A stretch of 64,000 nt of DNA from Sabellastarte sp. h YS-2021 (taxonomy: Eukaryota; Annelida; Polychaeta; Sabellida; Sabellidae), in assembly GCA_964017235.1 (NCBI GenBank), contig OZ024938.1, positions 58,457,816-58,521,815 of the forward strand, read 5' to 3'. Positions 22,560 through 35,745 of this stretch are shown here, in pieces. A program made the position numbers and the translations under genes. Under the pieces are notes generated by a model. The model was not told where the DNA came from. It made no database searches and saw nothing but the letters and a program-made list of their open reading frames with translations. Positions within the stretch are counted from its first letter, which is position 1; the number at the start of each line of letters is the position of its first letter.

Positions 22560-25500
22560 AAAACATTTTCTAGCCTAGTAGTAACCTAATGTTAATTAGT
22601 ATCTAGGAAATTACATCAATACAAACTGCATTTTACATATAAAGTAATATACAAACGGAGAAAAAAAATAGTTTAGGGTTTATTAAGGATTGTGGACTAG
22701 TATCCATTACGTCAAACCTATGATTGACAAAGAAACCCAACAAAGCAAATATAGTACAACACCAGACACAAATATGGATCGTGTGTATTGATCCAACTAC
22801 GGTCACGTGATTACTTGACCTAGTTACAATGATGACGCGGCATTTACATGTGCTTTTTCACTTGCGATAATTTGAGCTTCTACAAAAGCTGCACTGTTGA
22901 AATACATTTAGTTTAGCCAGTGGTTGTTTTTTTGTCTGAATTTTAAAGGCATACAGCCACACAATGTTATATTTTATGCACAGTTTGGTGTAATAGATTG
23001 GTAAAACTTGATCGTAAATTCTTTTATTTGCTCGTGTTTTGTGTGTAATTTAAGGTGACTTTCTTCACACAAAAATGTGCTGAAATTGAGACTTGCCAGT
23101 GTATTTCTGAGTCCATAATGTAATTGATGATGTAATTCCTACTTATTATGTGGCCCAAATCAAAGTACAGCTTCTGAACTTACATTTTTGCATTTTTTAC
23201 ATTATTTTCGTACCAGTCTGGGTCGGCAAACATAAGTGGGTTGATGTTTTGCGGCTTCCCTTTAATTTCAATGCAATAATTTGAGCTTGTTTTTGTCTAA
23301 TTGTATTTTGAATAAACACAGAAGTTATTGGCTTACTGACTTGAACAGCACAATTCTTGGCAATCCTAATGAAGTTAAAATACTTTTTTTTTTACTTTCC
23401 GCTTTTACTAAGTTAAGTCTTGTGCCAAAATATGATAAATCTTCAAAATTTATTCCAAAAATCAGCCTTATAACACAAAAGCCCAGTGGCTGAAAAAAAC
23501 TCTTTTAACCCTTTTTCATAGAATCTCCCCTGAGGCCAGGCACATGTCAATCTATCCCATCACAATAATGTCAGGGCGTGGTCTGTTGCCCATGGCAAAT
23601 TCATCAGACATCTGGCGGGAGTTGCAGATGTGTGTATAGCTGTTGGTGATTCATCACACAACTGTTCTGAGAAATTATATCCACTCATGGATGAAATATA
23701 TGCAGTTTTTTGTGTTCCTGTATCAGAAGGCCCATTTTTAAGTACACTCGCCAGAAGGTTGTGTTATGGAGTGTTCGTTTACCTGTCTGTTTAGCTATCC
23801 CCAAATAATTCCAAAACTAATAAAATTACCAAATTGACCAGATTTGGGGGAAGATAAAGATCATACTTTGGACGCTCATAAAAAAAAAATCTTCTTGAAT
23901 GTGCAAAAGTTGATTGAGCCATTTTTAACTCAATAATTTTGAATCATTGGTGATATTTTGGTTTTAATTATTAATGAGGTTTTCATAAGTGTTATAGCTG
24001 TAAGATGTAATTGTGATTTGTTGATATGGTCACATTTTCTATAAAAATTAGATAAACAGCTGGTATCTCTAATTTTATTTGTACATTTTGAACTTCCCTG
24101 ATTAAAATATTCATTTGAACATTTGAAAAATGTAAACTTATTTTCAACAAAAGCTTTGATGAAGTTATAAAACGTTTTACTTACTTTTACCATCTATAAT
24201 CAGCAAGAAATTTTAAGAAATGATACATAAGCTAGTTTAAATTATTTTATTTTTTGTTTTCATAATAAGATTATTTTTCAACAAATTACTGAAGCATAGT
24301 ATTTTCCCCAAAAAACCTTTGAGCTAAACACTTTCTGACAGTCTACACATAATTGAAAACTCTTCAGTTACTAGTGATATATCTTTTGCTTTTGGGTGAA
24401 TTGTTCAAAAGTAATAGTATGTATTAAAATTAAATTAAGGCTATCTGGTGATAAAACATTCTGTAAAAATTATTTATTTAATAGTAAAAATAATTTTAAA
24501 ATAATCTGTTAGTCAGATTATACATTTAGCAATATCTATCAGTTTTATTCATGTTTAATAGCATTTTGAAAAACACATTTTAGGAAGTTTTGTATGATTC
24601 ATGAGACATTTGGAACTAACTGTATGCAACAGGTTTAAACATGTAGCATCCCTTCCTTTTGAATTTGCAACAAACATTCTCAAAACTATATGAATGAAAG
24701 ATATTATGTGTGGAAAAAAGTAATATGTCATATTCAAGTAAGGAGGTTAGATTTGACAATATTGTGATAGATTATTGAAATTAATCGATTAAAATTGCTA
24801 ATAAGATAACCGTTTGAGTAACTGATAAAATCTCAAAGATATTTCACTTAAAGGGAAAAAAATCTCATCCAAATATTTTAAGGATCTTATTTATGTCTTA
24901 CAAAATTAATTATTTTAATTTACTAATCATTTTGTTAAATTATGCTTTCCCCAAACTCAGAGTAAGCTTTACCAATGTACGAAACCCCACTTATCATTAC
25001 TTACATATATTGTAATATATTATGAAATACATATAGTCATAAATTAAATCATAGTATATCTTATTCAATAAAAATTATTTCATTTCAAATTTAAAAAAAA
25101 CTGGATTATAACCTCCCCATAAAAACATATACAGACAACATTAGGTTCCAAATTAATTTAAAACTGAAATCAAGTTCAGCACGAATGGAACTTTATCATC
25201 GCTACTTTATACTCCAGATATAATAATCTATTTTAAGTGGTGAAAACAATTCTAAGGATTTGTTCAGATCAAGACATGGTCTGTTTCGTATTTTTAAAGT
25301 TCCATTTGCTAATTCTGTCTAAATATTCACTAGTTACAGAGCACCTCAATTTTGTTACATTGTTTTGGCCAATTAATTAAATATGTTAAAAAATACTACA
25401 TTCAAATAATTCCGTCCAGAATAATTTTGTTGTGTACAAACAATATTCTCTGTTAAATAAAATATTTTTCTAAAGAACAATAAAAAACGCACAAGAATTT

Positions 25501-26265
25501 TCTTAAGTAATTTTATAGCACTGATTAATCAAAGAGACTGGATTACTACATAAAATATCTGAATTTGATTTGAAAAGGATGTACTATTATAGTGTATTAC
25601 ACTTTTACGAGATGTACATTCACGCTTAATTTCTTAACCTAATGTATTGCATTGACCGCCATAATGGCTTATTCATCTGTCTCTCCATCAAAATTTTCAA
25701 ACATATTTTTTCCTACCAATTCATACCAACATGATAACAATATATTTTTCATGATCTGTTCAAGTATTGTATAAACTTTTGTACATTAGCTATTTGAGAA
25801 ATATTATATCAATAAACAGCCTATACAATGTGTCATCCGATACCCATGTTTGCTATGTGGATCATATTGTTCAATAAACACCTGAAGGGTAGTCCAAATT
25901 CAATGAAGTTTTGAAGTCTCAAGTAGTGTTTACTCTTGATTGTAAAATTCTACCCAAGCATTAAATCTGATACCTCTGTTCCACTGTTGCTATTTTTGTC
26001 TACGACTGGCCTGACAATGTTGTCACAACCGTAATTCTTATTGGTCGTACAACTTATCTTTGCACTCGTGAAGGTTGGTAGCATAATCATCACAATTGCA
26101 AGAAGTTTGTCGAAAATATTTTACATGCTTAAAAATCTTTGCAAATGAGCATTTTGTGTCCTAAGTTATGATAACGCCACATTTTTAAAGATAATGTTGC
26201 ATATATATTTTTGTCCATTTGTACATGCTTGTTAACTGTTTATATTATATTCAGAGTAAAAAAAA
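22560..26265. other. AT-rich stretch without a gene
   Basis: No gene is recognised. An E-box CACGTG sits near 22806, in a small CpG-bearing patch (22780-22870). The rest is AT-rich with short frames. Confidence 0.5.
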
Positions 26266-26269
26266 TCAT

Positions 26270-26390
26270 TCTGGAAAATTGTTATCTTAAGTTGGGCTGA
26301 CATGCTTTAGCCCATCTTAAGACAGGCTACCCAACTTAGGATCCTAAGTTGGACTACAGCCTATCTTACGTGGGCTGCATAACTTCCTGT
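26270..26390. mobile_element. Family J terminal array, copy 3
   Basis: A dense inverted array: CTTAAGTTGGGCTGA, AGCCCATCTTAAGA, CCCAACTTAGGATCCTAAGT and CAGCCTATCTTACGTGGGCT. The left neighbour (26200-26270) contains the same TTTATATTATATTCAG word that precedes the right array of family C at 37545 and 43315. No matching opposite end was found. Confidence 0.5.
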
Positions 26391-26399
26391 GTCTTTGCA

Positions 26400-26845
26400 T
26401 GATTGCTGCTCGATTGGCTGGCAGCTTGGTCAGTTTATAGAACCAAAGGACTTTAGATATGTAATTATTCACTACTGACCAAGCTGCTGGCCTTTCGGTG
26501 ACCTTGTCGTGTGATATTGATCTTCAAGGGTCGAAGGTCGGGATGTCATCTTGGAGCTGACCTCGGTTAAAGTTCAAACACATGTTTCATTTGTTGGGTG
26601 GGTTTCTTGGCCAGCTAAGGAAATACAAGCATTAAAAAATGTACAATATTTTAAATGATGTGCCTGGTTAATATCAGGTAGATGTAGAAAACTTAAAATA
26701 TTAAATTAAATAAAATTTTAATCCCATATTGTTTTTCACTGCAATTCTCCTAACTTCTTGGGAACTGAACATTGTTTTTCAAACTTTATTATGTTTTAAC
26801 CTACTTTAAAGGCTTTAAATTTGTAATTGCATGCATTGAAGTGCA
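26400..26845. other. No gene seen
   Basis: AT-rich, with no recognised repeat. Confidence 0.4.
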
Positions 26846-26846
26846 T

Positions 26847-27074
26847 GAGTAGATGCATTCAATTGCTTAGATTGTTTGATGGGGGCTATATAAGAGGGCC
26901 TTCAATTTTAAAATGCAATCCAGAGTAGATGCATAGAATTGCCTACATTGTTTGATGGGGGGCTACTTAAAACGGTGTTCAATTTTAAAAGCAATCCAGA
27001 GTACATGCATAGAATTGCCTAGATTGTTTGATGGGGGCTACTTAAAAGGGTCTTCAATTTTAAAATGCAATCCA
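26847..27074 (+). repeat. Three tandem copies of a 76-bp unit
   Basis: The units start at 26847, 26923 and 26999. Each has a GAGTAGATGCAT-like start, GATTGTTTGATGGGGGCTA in the middle and TTCAATTTTAAAATGCAATC near the end. The units differ by several substitutions and one or two single-base indels. Confidence 0.9.
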
Positions 27075-27246
27075 GAGTGAATTTTGTATTCACTTAAATG
27101 TTACATGTTTGTTCTTATTATGTGCTTATTGTACTGTATGTATAATACTTCACATTCTTGTATCTTAATCAAAGTTGATTTGTTATATAAAACTAAATAA
27201 AAGTTGGTTGATATCACTAATGTTGTTTTATCAAAAATGAAAAAAG

Positions 27247-27362
27247 TAGGCCCCTTTTTTACCCTTTTCCAAAAACTGTAGGCCACTTTTTTCCTAGGCC
27301 CCTTTTTTCTTAGGCCCCTTTTTTCTAGTTCCCTTTTTTCTGGGCTCCTTTTTTCCGCGCAC
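27247..27362 (+). repeat. Minisatellite of about 16-17 bp units
   Basis: Repeated TAGGCCCCTTTTTTC-type units with variants. It encodes nothing convincing; the minus strand is open for 90 codons only because the unit is short and repeats. Confidence 0.8.
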
Positions 27363-27475
27363 CCCTCCCCCATGTTTATCTCTGTACCTTCATTCTTTAC
27401 ACCATGGATACTTTTTTTGTTTGAAGGATTACTTAAAAACTAATTTAACTATCAAACTAGTTAGTTTTGATAAAT

Positions 27476-27608
27476 GGGCCCGTATTCACCAAAAGGGATC
27501 AAGATCAAGTTGAGACAAACATCAGCTCAAATTTAGTATAAACAGTTGGTAACTGGAGAGGATTTTTGGCTCAACTTGAGCTTGATCAGTTTTGGTGAAT
27601 ACGGGCCC
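27476..27608. mobile_element. 133-bp MITE with GGGCCCGTATTCACC ends
   Basis: The ends GGGCCCGTATTCACCAAAA and TTTTGGTGAATACGGGCCC are perfect inverses. Inner subterminal words (GATCAAGTTGAG and CTCAACTTGAGC) are also inverted. No clear target duplication is seen. Confidence 0.8.
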
Positions 27609-27619
27609 AGGAAACATGA

Positions 27620-28190
27620 GTAGTTCTTGTGGAAGTCAGACTCAAAATATATCTGTAAATAGGAAGATGAACGCTACAGTAACACAATGACAGACATACA
27701 TCAGACATAGATGTCTCTAACACATCTGTATTGGCTTGGCATAATAATCGTCAGTTAAGAAATTACATGTCGGTTGAGATACTTGAAACCCCAGAATATA
27801 TATATTGCTTACATAAACTGAGTTTATGGTTAAACCTAAATTGACAAATATGCCCGAGTACCACTGCTTTGCAAATGTTGGGTATTCTCCCGGCCAACTT
27901 CTCGCTTGGTCACTTCTGCGAATTGACCCATAAATCACGGAACCCATTCAAGATTTATCCCTTGAGAAAACTCGCACGAAAGAAAAACAACATGGAAGGA
28001 TATAAAAGCTCAAATGAAAACCTAGTACCGCCCATATTATATATAGCAGAAGTACTCGAGACTATATGCATCGAAAGGGGTATCTATATGTACCAGTCTG
28101 GGAGGTTTTAAATGTCAAGAACAAAACTGTTCTTTCACTTCTAGCCGACCAGCCGACATTTGGCTCGCCAGAGCATCAATTATCGCCCAC
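27620..28190. other. No supported gene
   Basis: Short frames on both strands only. Confidence 0.4.
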
Positions 28191-28194
28191 CCAT

Positions 28195-28280
28195 TAGCTC
28201 GTTTGCCCAAGCCTCCTTGTGAAAGGAACCTAGGCGGGACATAAAAGCTTTTGAGAGATATTTTGGCGGGAAAATCTAAA
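28195..28280. promoter_or_regulatory. E2F-like motif pair
   Basis: TAGGCGGGACATAAA at 28231-28245 and TTTGGCGGGAAA at 28262-28273 both fit the E2F consensus, and they lie 31 bp apart in the same orientation. Such pairs occur in promoters of cell-cycle genes, but no exon is identified next to them. Confidence 0.25.
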
Positions 28281-28689
28281 CAAACAACAGTATATTTTGG
28301 CTTACAGCATGATAGCAGGCTGTTTCCATAGAGACCAGGCATGCCACTGATAAATGGTATTGATTGACCGCCCCCTCCCAACTCCCCAAGAGACTTGGGG
28401 TGAGATAGGTAAAGTGAGATAAAAGGCCTTTCAGCGAGGGATGTTTTCTGACGCCTTGGATGTTTCTGTCTGGTGATATATTTGCATGTGTGTGAAGTTC
28501 TTGGGAACTGGCTTATGTATGGCTTGAGTGTATGGTCAGATGTATGTGTATGGGTAAACACATGGATGAATAGGCTCTGTGCTAGAAAAAAAAATAAAAG
28601 ATAAAAAGTCCATTTTTGACTATATTTTATTCTTTGTGACAGGCAAAAGCAATAACACCTGTTTTTGACATATGGAATTACCATTTTGT

Positions 28690-31050
28690 TTTTTGTTTTA
28701 TAAATTCTATGAAATCACAGAAGACTGTGTAAATATATGAGTTTGTCAAATAACAAAGTTTGAGAATCATGCCCAGTTTAATAGGTTTGAGGAGTGGCAT
28801 GTTGGAACAGACCAAGCCATGCATCTTGTCCACATTTTGCCATTAAACTTATATGGACCCAGGGCTGCATAAATGAGAGTCAAGTGAAAGATCCTGCTTA
28901 ATAACAAGTATTTTACAAAATCAGCTGGATATGTTTCACTATTTTATTTTGTACCATTCACTTTGTTCTTTAACTCAAGGGTATTAGGCTTGTCTGAGTA
29001 AGTTTGATTTCCTAACCTTTAAAGTTGAAAAAACACATGATTTGTACTATTTATTTTTATGCTTAATGTTAAGTAATGTTAAATTACACTGAAACATGCA
29101 CAAAGTTGTATCAAAAGCAAGACAAAATAAGTAAATTAAACAATTAAAGCATGACGTTGCCTTGTCTGATTTTATTTTTGTGGGAAAGTAAATGAGGTTG
29201 GTGTTTGCCTCTTGACTAAATAAATCAAAGGATGTCCTCTTCAGATTGTGTTTTAGCAATATGTAAAAAGAGCATCACACATGCAAGCAGTAATAGCTTG
29301 ACCCATTACATTGCATTCAGTCCTTTTTAGTTCCACAATACACTTTGAGTAAGAGTCCGGGGCAAACAACTCGACTGTAAGCTAAGACAATAAACAAATA
29401 TTAACAAGAACTGGAAAAAGGTTATAGTTTAAAATTTTGTATTTAACAAAGTTTAAATACTCGTGTTTCTAAAGCGACTACAATATCTAAGATACGCAAG
29501 ACCAATTGATAAAAAATTAACGGCTAAAAATTATTCTATGTGCAGAAAAAATAATTTCTATTATATTGAAATTTTTTTGAAAAGTTAATTGTAAAGAAAC
29601 ATTAATAATTTTTTTTGAAACAAAAAACATTCATTGTAGTTTGTACAGGTTTCTACACAATAATTCATTCATTTCCTTTTTTAATTTCCATAAAGAATCT
29701 GCAAAATAAAACACAAAACAAACAGTTTCTTTAGTTGAAACAAACATTTGAAACAAACATTGCCCTGTTAATGTTTTCTATTTGATGGCAATTTCAAAAT
29801 TGTTTTATCTGTGGTTCTTTTCGTGTGACCTTTGTCATAGCATTCAGAAAATCATATAATTGTGTTAAAAAACAGAAAAACAAAATTCAGTAAATTCTAT
29901 AATATGTTAGATATATAGCCTCTTCTTTTTGTATAATTCACAAAGTTCACCAGATCTTCCAGGTCAAATTAAGGTTACTGTCAAATTTTAACTTTCTTTT
30001 TTTCAGTAGAAAGAAAAAAAAATAAAATTGTTTTTATAAATTGATTAAAAGTTGTTTTATCACACATAGCTAAGTATTATACATGATCAGGTCTTATTTA
30101 CAAATATGTATTTCCAACAAACTATAATGATTTTTTTTCTTTAGATTTGTAGATAAAACTTTTAAGATAACTGAAAGGTTATATTGTAAACAAATCATTG
30201 ACAATCAACTTCCTGCTGTTATCATTTTTACGTTAACTATTCTGTGAGAAAGAATGCAAATTAAACTTTAAGTTAAACATATGATTAGAAATAGAAAAAA
30301 AATTAGTTTCTTTCTCTTTTGGGCGGGAAAATAATCATTTTATTGTTAAATATTTGAAAAATGAAAATCCACCATTCACAATACTGAAGCTTCCCGCTCA
30401 AACTGCACACAAAGTTATCATTGGCTAATTTTCTATCATGGCTCCTAGGCAAAACTTAACTATTTTCTGTTAAAACAACCTGAACATGCTGTCACTGCAA
30501 AACTGGAGTGAAAAGGTTGTATTTATAAAAAAATCTTTGTTCTCAATATGCTTAAAGTGAGACCTCTAAATCAAGTGATTTATTAGATTCTGGAAATCAT
30601 TTGGTCTACCTTAATCATATCAAAATTTACCAATTTTAAGTCAGTTTTGAGATTTATGAGATTGTGTCACACTTAATCATAAACTGTGAAGTAATATTTT
30701 CGTCCACCAAAATAAAGATGATGATTATGTAATTTGTAAGTACATTAAATTAACTATAATTCATCCAAATAAAAATAATGTTTCTCTGATTTCAAAGTAC
30801 ATTCATCTATATTTCACCTTATTTTAATGCAATGTAGGTTCCACCAGCTAGTCTCTTAGATATCAAATTTGTCTTTTTCAAACTCTATATCGAAATTAAA
30901 ATATACAACATAATTAAACTTAGGTTATTCATTACATAATTTAAACATTGTGTGTTTATTTAATTGATACTGATTTAAAATAGTGTAAAGAAATGGTTTG
31001 AAATTGAGGTTTTATCATCAGCGACTAAAAACAGAAAACTTGCCCCTTTA
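28690..31050. other. AT-rich stretch without a gene
   Basis: No gene or repeat is recognised. One isolated E2F-like word (GGGCGGGAAAA) occurs near 30321. Confidence 0.5.
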
Positions 31051-31059
31051 ACCAGAAAC

Positions 31060-31401
31060 AAAAATTTTTTCGTTGTTTCCTTCAAACCCCGTAAGATGGC
31101 GCTTTGAGTTGTAGGCAAGAAAATACGGATGTGGATCTACTTCCTCTCTCCGTAAAGACTGGAAAATAACTGACTCGGCTTTCAAGTTCTTTACAGAAAC
31201 AGTTTTATCTAGTAGGTTATTGTTATTCATTTATATTCTCTCATGCATTGTTGTGTCATATAGAGTACAAATACACACCAGACTTTAATGGACTTAGAGC
31301 TCCCAAGAGTTTCCGAGGAACAAGCCGTCTAGCAACTGGCAAATGTCCTGATAGGAGCTTTTCAGGGTTTTCGACATTTAGTCACTCTTCTCCCTGCTTC
31401 G
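31060..31401 (+). other. Possible first exon and promoter
   Basis: A YY1-like AAGATGGCGC near 31093 and an ETS-like ACTTCCTC near 31139 precede a segment that ends in a strong donor: TTCG at 31401 followed by GTAAGT. In one frame the segment from 31282 reads MDLELPRVSEEQAV and then a stop. The same frame then continues openly to the donor. It may be a noncoding or partly coding first exon on the plus strand. No downstream exon is identified. Confidence 0.2.
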
Positions 31402-31409
31402 GTAAGTGG

Positions 31410-33160
31410 TGTAGCATAGACTTCCCTTCATTCTCCAGCCAATAACATGAATATATTTGTGTAGATTTTGTCCAGCCAACGGAAGTACACGGTGAAGTAC
31501 AGATAGTTCACTCTAATATGGTCTTAGCAGTTTTAAAAGGGGCGTAAAAGCTCAACTTTTGACCATTTGAATTGCATACAGACTGTGGAATGTGAGAGTG
31601 CACGTTATAAATTTTTGTAATGCCCTTCCCCCCATACTAAAGTAATCTGGTCACATATAAACAGGATTATGGGATCATTAAGTTTGAAAAGCTATGTTGA
31701 TAAGGTAGCCTTTGAGCTCTGTGTCGTCTGAAAGAAACCAGTAAGGGGCCAGAGTGAATACTAATATGCTAGTCATTCTGTAGGCAAATAAGTCCCTCAG
31801 AAAAAAAGTGTTGTTTTTCTTTACCTCTTAACTGCCTGTCCAAATTTCTGGGTAAGACTTTGTAATGTCTGGTCTGGTTATGTAGTCATCTGCTGCTACT
31901 AAGCAATTCTGTTAAGATAAATGTATAACAAATAAGTCAAGTTATAGTAATCTCAACAAAGCACGGCTGGTACTGGGTTAACATGGTCAGCCAAGCAATA
32001 TTAGTTACCTGACTTTCCGCTAGGTGGTGCACGATTCACTAAGAATATAAAGAAGTCAGTTTTGAGTTTGTTTTCTTGAGTTAAGCAGAAACCTCTATCA
32101 TACAATAGTCTTTTGTTCTTGTTGTGTCTTTTAGAACAATGCATAGCTAACTTAACAATGGTTTCTAAACAACCCCACTTCATTTCCATATGTTACTAAG
32201 TTCATCTTGATCACGAACTTACTCCTAGGTTAAGTCCAAATGAGATAGGTTGGGAACTAATAACCCTCATAATAAAGTACTTAGTAATTTATATGCTCAA
32301 CACACAAAGTTTATCTAGTTCAAATCGTAGGTAATAGTTTGAATCAATGGTTTTTTATACTGATCTACTAACAATCTTGACTATTGTAAACCAGAATGAA
32401 GCAAAACTGTATAGAAAAGGTGAGATGTATTGGGGTATTCATGATTTACATAACTTGTCACCCTGCTTATAAACCCAAACAAATATATGAAATTAGAATG
32501 CATAATATTGATGATTTCAGTGCTGAAACGTTCATGCAAAACCCACCTAGGTCTGTAAATATATAGTTACATTTGTCTTTTATTTCAATGTGTCAGTTTA
32601 CTTAAGAAGATGGACTGAAAAAGAAGTAGGTAAGTGAATCAGCTCGTATGTAAGGAATTACACAAATTAACAAAAAATACTGAAGAAAAAACCCGTTGAG
32701 ACGTCTGTTTCAGTGGAAAGTTATGATTAAATTCAGTTTACATATAACCCACAATATAAAACAAAATTATTATTCAACTATTTAGTGGTTAAAAGTATTG
32801 TATATTTGGTGACTGACAAGTTATTGGTGATAAACATATTAACTAAGAAATTAATGTGTGCATCAATTACCCAATACATCTTTGTTATGTACCTGAATTA
32901 ATTTAACACAAATTAAGATTTTCCTAAAAGTTATGCAAATGTGTAGTTACATAAAGTACCCTAGTTTTCCTTTACTAGCATTAATTTAATGTCATAAAAT
33001 ATAGTTTTATACAATAGAGAATGATATTAGCATTTCTTTACGTGCTAATAATAAATCTTCGCAAAACATACCTTAAAATGAGTTAGATTTAACCTTATAA
33101 GGCCCTACTTCATGATTGCTTACTTTAACAACCAATGAATCGATAAACAGGTTTGATTCT
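31410..33160. other. No gene seen
   Basis: AT-rich, with only short frames and no clear repeats. Confidence 0.45.
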
Positions 33161-33166
33161 TTTTCC

Positions 33167-33191
33167 GGGGGGGGGGGGGGGGGGGGGGGGG
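33167..33191 (+). repeat. Poly-G run (25 bp)
   Basis: A homopolymer followed by GGCGGGAAC and CCCGCGGAAA, both E2F-like words. The true length may differ from the assembly. Confidence 0.8.
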
Positions 33192-33312
33192 AACTGGCGG
33201 GAACATTTCCCGCGGAAAATTTAGTAAAATTATCCTAGGTTATGTGGCGCCAGCGTATGACGTTTTATTCAGAGCCGAGTATTTTTGTATATGTAACTTA
33301 ATTATGTACATA

Positions 33313-33446
33313 TGTTGGGGGTCAAATTTGGGACCCCGTCAACCTTAAGATTGGCCCCAGCCCAACTTCGGATCCTACCAATCTTAAGATGGGCTGTGAC
33401 AGGCTAGCCCATCTTAGGATAGACCAGCCCAACTTAAGATGGGATA
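33313..33446 (+). mobile_element. Family J left terminal array, copy 1
   Basis: It starts TGTTGGGGGTCAAATTTGGG and continues with inverted blocks: CCTTAAGATTGG, CCCAACTTCGGATCC, ATCTTAAGATGGGC, GCCCATCTTAGGA and CCCAACTTAAGATGGG. The body to its right (33447-33865) matches 49090-49440. One shared segment runs around GTTATGAATATGCAGCACAT (49200) against a near copy at 33547. A SINE-A with all its nested cargo is inserted at 33882. The right end of this copy is not identified. Confidence 0.55.
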
Positions 33447-33881
33447 TTTATATCTGCACTTTTCAATTAACTTTTGCAGTATCTGAAGAAAAATTTCCAT
33501 TAAAAAGTTTATAGTAAATCTTTTGATGATATTTTTCTTGCATATGTTATGAATATACAGCACATGGGTGAATTCAACACAACTAATTATCTATTACTTC
33601 CATATCTATAATATTTTATTAACCATGGGGATTTAGACCAGATTTTTAGTATAAAATATAATTTAAATATCATTTTATCTCATTAAACCTTGCAATATAC
33701 ATTTATTCTATAAAACCTGTGTGTCATCTTAAAATTTATTGCAGAAAGCTATTCTAGTGTAAAAGATAAATATCAAACAAAATAAATATAAACCGGTTAG
33801 GTTTGAAACGTGGAAATTACTTTATTATTGCTATTATTATTATTATAAGCTGTAATTATATCTGGATATTGTGCCAGTCAA
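33447..33881 (+). mobile_element. Family J body, interrupted at its right by SINE-A
   Basis: This AT-rich noncoding segment is homologous by eye to 49090-49440. A landmark is the CTATAAAACCTGTGTG word near 33708 (compare CTACAAAACCTGTGTA near 49352). The last 15 bp (33867-33881) are the left copy of the SINE target duplication. Confidence 0.5.
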
Positions 33882-34026
33882 GTTTGTTTATTTATTTAGG
33901 TTTTAACGTCACTTTCAACACTGTATAGGTCATATTGTTACATGCCATTTTGACCCTATCCGCCGTTTTAAACGGCAGTCTGCCATTTTAAACGGCAGGC
34001 CGCCGTTTTAAACGGCAGGCTGCCGT

Positions 34027-35512
34027 TGTAACGCCATATTTTACACCCCTGCCATATTTTACACCCTCTCTTTGATCTTTTAGGGGGTGCATTATATGGC
34101 AATCATATTTTACACTCCTAACAATGGGGGATTTAGGGGGTGTAAAATATTGCTGCCATATTTTACACCCCCATCAAAAGTTACACCCCCTACTGGGCCA
34201 TTCAGAGCAAATCATTTGGGGATTAAAAGCAAACCTTTTATTGGTTAGATTGCAATTGAATTTGTAATTGTATATGTCTAACCACTGCTTAGAACTTGAT
34301 TTGTTTTACTTCTGGGGTGTGACAGAAACTGAATTAGATTATGACATGTCTATTGTTTCAAGACTCTTTAAGTTGACTTGTTTGGCTATGTATGTGACTT
34401 GGTAAATGGATTAGTCTTAGATTTGCCTTTTGTTTAAGCATTCTTTTCAACTTGATTTGTTTCAATTGTGGTTAAGTGACTAGCTAAGCTAACAGGATTA
34501 ATTGGCATTGTTGAAAACCTCTTTCTAAGGTATTTTTGGGAGATACTTCTCCTCCCTAATAATGTAACATAAATTTCTTTCATTTACATATGCTTGTATG
34601 GTTTATATTACATTCAGAGTAAAAATCATTCTTGAAGAACTTTATTATTACATTATTATTATTACATAGAAAAATGTAAAATACCATTGTTAATAAAATT
34701 CTGTGATATGAAATAACATCCAATGTGTTCAGATATCATAAAATATATTTCAATATTCATGGATATCAACATATTCATTTAATTTACGTACATATACCAT
34801 TTTTGCTTGTTCATGGTTTCTAGATGAGAGGTCAGAGCTAAGTTGGTCAATGGACCCATTTTGTTCATTATGTGATGTAAATCCAATCAAACAAAACAAT
34901 GCATAGATTATTCAATTAACTAATCACTAACTTATCATAGAACAATAACCTATGTATCACCTATTACTGTAAGTCTTTTTAAAGTCAATAAATGAAAACA
35001 CTAACAGTTCATAAACAAGTACCCCCAGGTGAGAAGCCACAGTAGCTTAAAGCCTTGCACATAGTTGCAGGTCTAGTAGCAAAATTCCAATCAAAGGGCT
35101 CTGGTGACTTGACAAAATAGGGATATTTTCAATTAGGGACTAGCCTAGTGAATACAAATCAACAACAATGGGTTGGCCTCTCACTTCAAAGGAAAATATA
35201 TAGAAAGGATTTTGTCCCACTGTATTAACACTAAATATATTTTATTTCATTCAGTTTGTTATTCTTAGACATTTAACAATTTGTAAGCAAATGAATTACT
35301 GTCTTTGAGTTTTACTACTTAATTTATGGATGTTTATAGCTGTTGAACTTCACTTATTTCATAATATAGAAACTGTAAAGAAAACCAACAAAGGGGTGTA
35401 AAATATTGCAGGGGGGTGTAGAATATGGCAAGGGGTGTAAAATATGGCAAGTGAACTTGCCATATATTACACCCCCATGCATTTTATGTGGGGTGTAAAA
35501 TCTGGCGCTACA
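34027..35512 (+). mobile_element. Family F element nested in C, exact CCGT duplication
   Basis: It starts TGTAACGCCATATTTTACAC and ends GTGTAAAATCTGGCGCTACA, which is a near-perfect inverse. The arrays are made of CATATTTTACACCCC blocks in both orientations (34027-34190 and 35393-35512). CCGT flanks both sides (34023-34026 and 35513-35516), and removal restores the C array GGCTGCCGTTTTAAACGGC. The body 34250-34520 matches C-family body 41430-41700. It is noncoding. The first 16 bp match the end of the integrase relic at 48928-48943 in 15 positions. Confidence 0.9.
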
Positions 35513-35745
35513 CCGTTTTAAACGGCTCAGCCAACTAGATGATAGAAACAAAGTCATCATAAGACATTAGTTTATTATGTTTTATGTTTCACGTTTAGTA
35601 CAGATATGAAATATTAGTTTCAGAATACATATATTTTTGTTAGCAACCAAAATCATTGACGTTAGTTTAGTCTAAAGCATTTTTGAGCAAGTTGAAAATT
35701 ACAAGGGTGTTTGAAGAATGCCTGCACTGGTGTTTGAAGTATACA

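Noticed and set aside
26847-27362. CRISPR-like repeat array
   Set aside because: The units are contiguous with no unique spacers, and the context is eukaryotic.
28115-28684. 189-codon minus-strand open frame
   Set aside because: It is the longest non-repeat frame on the minus strand, but it has no domain and no regular amino-acid pattern. It contains low-complexity stretches such as HTHTHT and GGGG. The region also looks like regulatory DNA.
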